DNA of 7,976 nt, from contig DLAA01000133.1 of NCBI GenBank assembly GCA_002493835.1, positions 1 through 7,976 of the forward strand, given 5' to 3'. The position numbers and the translations under genes were made by a program. The notes beneath the pieces were generated by a model. The model ran no database searches and was not told where the DNA came from. It saw only the letters and a program-made list of their open reading frames with translations. The stretch comes from Lachnospiraceae bacterium UBA7060. Its GTDB lineage: Bacteria; Bacillota; Clostridia; Lachnospirales; Lachnospiraceae. Shown here piece by piece: positions 5,425-7,976 of the stretch (position 1 is its first letter; the number at the start of each line of letters is the position of its first letter).

Positions 5425-6309
5425 TTACAGATGCCGCAGATTTTCACGATACCTTCTAAGCTCTTTTTCGTCCACGGAATCGATCACTTCATCCAGCCAT
5501 TTTATCATCCTCATTTTATCCTTTGGCAAATGTCCTTCCACATTGACACAATTCGATGCACCCATCGTTGCAAAATAGGTATCGATATTCAGATTGCCAA
5601 TCAGCACTTTCAGCTCCATAAGCTTTTCGATTTCTGTTTCTTCTTTCCAGTTGCCGTTCTGAATCTCCTGATAGAGTTCAGAAGTACGGTAGATCGTCAT
5701 CATAGAGTTAATAATAATCTTAGGATTCAGCTGGTTGAAAACTGCCGCCGTATTCTTTGCACCGATTTCTCCACGTCCGCGGCCATAAATTCCGGCAAGG
5801 TAGAAAAAGTTATATTCCATCCCAGCCTCATCCAGCCGTTTGCATTCACGAATAATTTCCTTTGTACCAAAACCCTTATGCATAAAAGACAGCGCTTCAT
5901 CATCTCCGGCTTCCACACCAATCGTAATGCTGTTATACCCCAGCCGGTGCAGTTCCTTCAGCTGCTCATCCGTCTTAGGCGTAATATCGGTAATGCGGGC
6001 GAAACAGCCAATGGACTCTGCCTTTGGATAATATTTTCTGACCAGCCCTGCCAGAGTTTTCAGTTTATCAAAACTCAGGACAAACGGGTTTGCCCCGGTA
6101 AAAAATACACGTTTCGCATTCCGGTAATAGCGGCTGATCTCTTTCAGATCCTCTTCCACCTCTGATAAAGGGGACATACGGAATTTAAACGGTACATCCT
6201 CATAAAGAGTACAGAATTTGCATTTATGGTGGGTGCAGCCAGCCGTCACCTGAACCAGCGCACTATAAGCCTCATAAGGCGGTCTCCAAATCGTTCCTGT
6301 GTAATGCAT
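5425..6309 (-). CDS. Radical SAM protein, CX4CX2C family
   Basis: A 294-residue enzyme that should bind a [4Fe-4S] cluster and cleave S-adenosylmethionine. The cluster motif is C25-x4-C30-x2-C33 in GCTHHKCKFC, one residue longer than the classical CX3CX2C. I recall this spacing, with an upstream RPP and 'QVT-x-GC', as a recognisable family of uncharacterised radical SAM proteins in anaerobes. Further family signs are TGANPFVLS (71-79), a GVEAGDDEAL segment around 137-146 and the YLAGIYGRGRGE region near 178-189. There is no cobalamin domain or extra cluster motif. The ATG lies three bases after the metK stop, with AAGGAG inside the end of metK, so the SAM producer and this SAM user are coupled. 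The reaction is unknown and I would not assign one. Confidence 0.9.
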   Translation of the reverse strand: MHYTGTIWRPPYEAYSALVQVTAGCTHHKCKFCTLYEDVPFKFRMSPLSEVEEDLKEISRYYRNAKRVFFTGANPFVLSFDKLKTLAGLVRKYYPKAESIGCFARITDITPKTDEQLKELHRLGYNSITIGVEAGDDEALSFMHKGFGTKEIIRECKRLDEAGMEYNFFYLAGIYGRGRGEIGAKNTAAVFNQLNPKIIINSMMTIYRTSELYQEIQNGNWKEETEIEKLMELKVLIGNLNIDTYFATMGASNCVNVEGHLPKDKMRMIKWLDEVIDSVDEKELRRYRENLRHL

Positions 6310-6312
6310 AGA

Positions 6313-7512
6313 TCATTTCTCCTTTCCATCCTCTGTTTTTGCTAATGCATTGCGAAGCACTGTCACTTTATCTGTCCATTCCCATGGCAGCTGCAGATCT
6401 TTCCGGCCAAAGTGACCATAAGCAGCCGTTTGCCTGTAAATTGGTTTCCTGAGCCCTAAGCCATTGATGATGGAAGATGGGCGCAGGTCAAAATAAGTAT
6501 CGATCAGTTCCAAAACCTTCTCATCTGAAATTGTTCCCGTTCCAAAGGTATTTACCGAAACGGAAACAGGCCGTGCAACACCAATGGCATACGCAATCTG
6601 GATTTCACACCGGTGGGCAATTCCGGCTGCAACCAGGTTCTTTGCCACATACCGGGCAGCATATGCGGCGCTGCGGTCAACCTTCGTCGGGTCCTTTCCT
6701 GAAAAAGCACCGCCGCCATGTCTGGCAAATCCGCCATAAGTGTCTACCACGATTTTCCTTCCTGTCAAGCCGGTGTCTCCCTGCGGCCCGCCAATCACAA
6801 AACGTCCGGTAGGATTGATCAGATATTTAGTATTTTCATCCATAAGCTGTTCCGGGATAACCTCCCGAATGACCTGTCCGATCATATCTTTTTCAATCGT
6901 AGCATGGTCAATTTCCGGCAGGTGCTGTGTGGAAATGACCACCGTGTCCACCCGCACGGGCTTATCATCTTCATATTCAACCGACACCTGCGCCTTCCCA
7001 TCCGGTCCAAGATATGGAATAGATCCATTCTTTCTTACCAGAGCAAGTTTCTTTGTCAATGCATGGGCCAGATAAATCGGCATTGGCATCAGTTCCTCCG
7101 TTTCATCCGAAGCATATCCGAATACCATTCCCTGATCTCCGGCTCCAAGTTCCCTTTTTTTGCCTCCTCTGACTTCTAGCGCCCTGGTAACGCCCTGTGC
7201 TATGTCCGGGGACTGCCCATGAATGGCTGTGATCACTGCCACAGTATCCGCATCAAATCCAAAGCGATGGCCGCTGTATCCGATCTCACGGATCGTATCA
7301 CGGGCAATCGTTTCAATGTCAATTCCATTCATCCCACCGTCTGATACTTCACCCATAATAAAGACAACCCCTGTTGTGGCAAATACCTCGCAGGCCACTC
7401 TTGCATCAGGCTTTTTTCGTATAATTGCATCCAGAACAGCGTCCGCTATTTGGTCGCACAATTTATCCGGATGGCCTTCTGTTACAGATTCAGAAGTAAA
7501 CAATTTCTTCAT
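6313..7512 (-). CDS. metK: S-adenosylmethionine synthase
   Basis: A 399-residue cytoplasmic enzyme making SAM from methionine and ATP, a typical full length. Signatures: GHPDK (13-17) near the N-terminus with the catalytic histidine H14, GAGDQGMVFGYA (123-134) for ATP, and the phosphate loop GGGAFSGKD (266-274) followed by DRSAAY. The C-terminal GHFGR segment (366-370) is also typical. The start MKKLFTSESVTEGHPDK is standard, with AAGGAGGG upstream at good spacing. It sits 19 bases after the DUF1934 gene, leaving no room for its own SAM riboswitch; any such control would lie upstream of the window. It feeds the radical SAM gene three bases downstream. Confidence 0.98.
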   Translation of the reverse strand: MKKLFTSESVTEGHPDKLCDQIADAVLDAIIRKKPDARVACEVFATTGVVFIMGEVSDGGMNGIDIETIARDTIREIGYSGHRFGFDADTVAVITAIHGQSPDIAQGVTRALEVRGGKKRELGAGDQGMVFGYASDETEELMPMPIYLAHALTKKLALVRKNGSIPYLGPDGKAQVSVEYEDDKPVRVDTVVISTQHLPEIDHATIEKDMIGQVIREVIPEQLMDENTKYLINPTGRFVIGGPQGDTGLTGRKIVVDTYGGFARHGGGAFSGKDPTKVDRSAAYAARYVAKNLVAAGIAHRCEIQIAYAIGVARPVSVSVNTFGTGTISDEKVLELIDTYFDLRPSSIINGLGLRKPIYRQTAAYGHFGRKDLQLPWEWTDKVTVLRNALAKTEDGKEK

Positions 7513-7531
7513 AAAATGATCCCTCCTTGCC

Positions 7532-7963
7532 TTATCCGCTGACTAAATCCGCATTACAGACGTGGATAGTCAGAGTATTTTCTGAGAACAACTGATTGTC
7601 TGCGTAGAGCTTATATTTCATCTGTACATTCAGCTCATCCTCTTTCCTATCCAAGTAATAAGTTTCCGTTTCAGCCTCAAAAGCAATCTTCCCAAAGGGT
7701 GTGAGGTAATCGGCCACTGTCTTTTCGCCTGGAATAAATAAAAATTGTCCGGCAACAGAACCGCTTTTACTCAGCCGCATTTCTGTTTCTGAAAGAAAAA
7801 GGAGATTGTCTGTAGCGGTTCCACTTTCATCCAGTTCACAGTAAAGGATTTTGTGGAACCCATTTTCAAAACAATAGTCTCCGGCTGTCTTTGTCAGAAT
7901 TGCTTCTGGTTCACTTCCGGCATTCTGGATACCTAAAAGGAAGATCTGAATATTCTGTTTCAT
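7532..7963 (-). CDS. DUF1934 family protein (YwiB-like)
   Basis: A 143-residue soluble protein made of alternating beta segments, matching the small beta-barrel (calycin-like) DUF1934/YwiB family. Family-like parts are the strand following GFHKILYCELDESGTATDN (35-53), the charged turn FIPGEKTVADYLTPFGKIAFE (76-96) with its 'TPFG' element, and the last strands LNVQMKYKLYADNQLFSENTL. There is no signal peptide and no catalytic motif; the family's function is unknown. The ATG (7961-7963) has GGAGG 8 bases upstream (7972-7976), ending exactly at the window edge. It is the first visible gene of the metK-to-pyrD unit and precedes metK by 19 bases. Family assignment is from recall of the fold pattern and is somewhat less certain than its neighbours. 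Confidence 0.8.
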   Translation of the reverse strand: MKQNIQIFLLGIQNAGSEPEAILTKTAGDYCFENGFHKILYCELDESGTATDNLLFLSETEMRLSKSGSVAGQFLFIPGEKTVADYLTPFGKIAFEAETETYYLDRKEDELNVQMKYKLYADNQLFSENTLTIHVCNADLVSG

Positions 7964-7976
7964 CTCTTTCGCCTCC

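Noticed and set aside
5431..6165. Long plus-strand open frame of 244 codons.
   Set aside because: It lies opposite the radical SAM gene, whose motifs are clear. The plus-strand product has no recognisable motif and no ribosome binding site context, so it is a shadow.
6718..7179. Plus-strand open frames opposite metK, and those opposite the Nudix gene (4648-5121).
   Set aside because: Antisense shadows of strongly conserved genes with no ribosome binding site or domain evidence.
7513..7531. A SAM riboswitch in front of metK.
   Set aside because: The 19-base gap is far too short for any known SAM riboswitch class.
1..7976. CRISPR array, tRNA or rRNA genes, insertion sequences, integrase or attachment sites.
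   Set aside because: Scanning both strands showed no spaced direct repeats, cloverleaf sequences, transposase motifs or terminal inverted repeats.

Overview
The window looks like a chromosomal stretch of a low-to-moderate GC Firmicute, most likely a Clostridia/Lachnospiraceae-type gut anaerobe. This rests on the heterodimeric class 1B dihydroorotate dehydrogenase pair (PyrK/PyrD), a YtrA-type GntR/ABC cassette, strong AGGAGG-type ribosome binding sites and a perfect CIRCE heat-shock operator. The taxon is an inference. Every gene I can support lies on the minus strand, so transcription runs from high to low coordinates.

Right part (7976 to 2887): six tightly packed genes, probably one transcript. 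In transcription order they are a DUF1934 (YwiB-like) beta-barrel protein, metK (S-adenosylmethionine synthase), a radical SAM protein of a CX4CX2C family, a NudC-like NADH pyrophosphatase, pyrK and pyrD. Junctions are 19, 3 and 15 nt gaps followed by 4 and 8 nt overlaps. MetK makes the cofactor used by the radical SAM enzyme. PyrK passes electrons between NAD(H) and PyrD for the pyrimidine step, and the Nudix enzyme hydrolyses NAD(H)-type dinucleotides. The promoter lies outside the window. A 12-bp hairpin at 2738-2776 is the best candidate terminator.

Middle part (2727 to 267): a self-contained, more AT-rich accessory cassette with its own near-consensus sigma-A promoter and a large dyad operator over it. 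It encodes a YtrA-subfamily GntR repressor, an ABC ATPase, a six-helix ABC-2 permease, a DUF3592-type two-helix membrane protein and a 30-residue single-helix basic peptide with a good ribosome binding site. The peptide's stop codon is followed with no gap, and in the same frame, by a 40-codon GTG-initiated reading frame (144-266). That is either a second small gene, a C-terminal part cut off by a nonsense change, or chance. By family, such cassettes usually respond to envelope stress or antibiotics; the substrate here is unknown.

Left edge (1 to 117): a perfect CIRCE element with 18-bp arms whose spacer supplies part of a minus-strand -35 box. It should drive an HrcA-controlled heat-shock gene beyond base 1. 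The visible leader has a strong Shine-Dalgarno-like run but no start codon.

The most unusual material is at 144-359 (two tiny in-frame ORFs) and 2677-2717 (nested dyad operator). The rest is recognisable housekeeping content.
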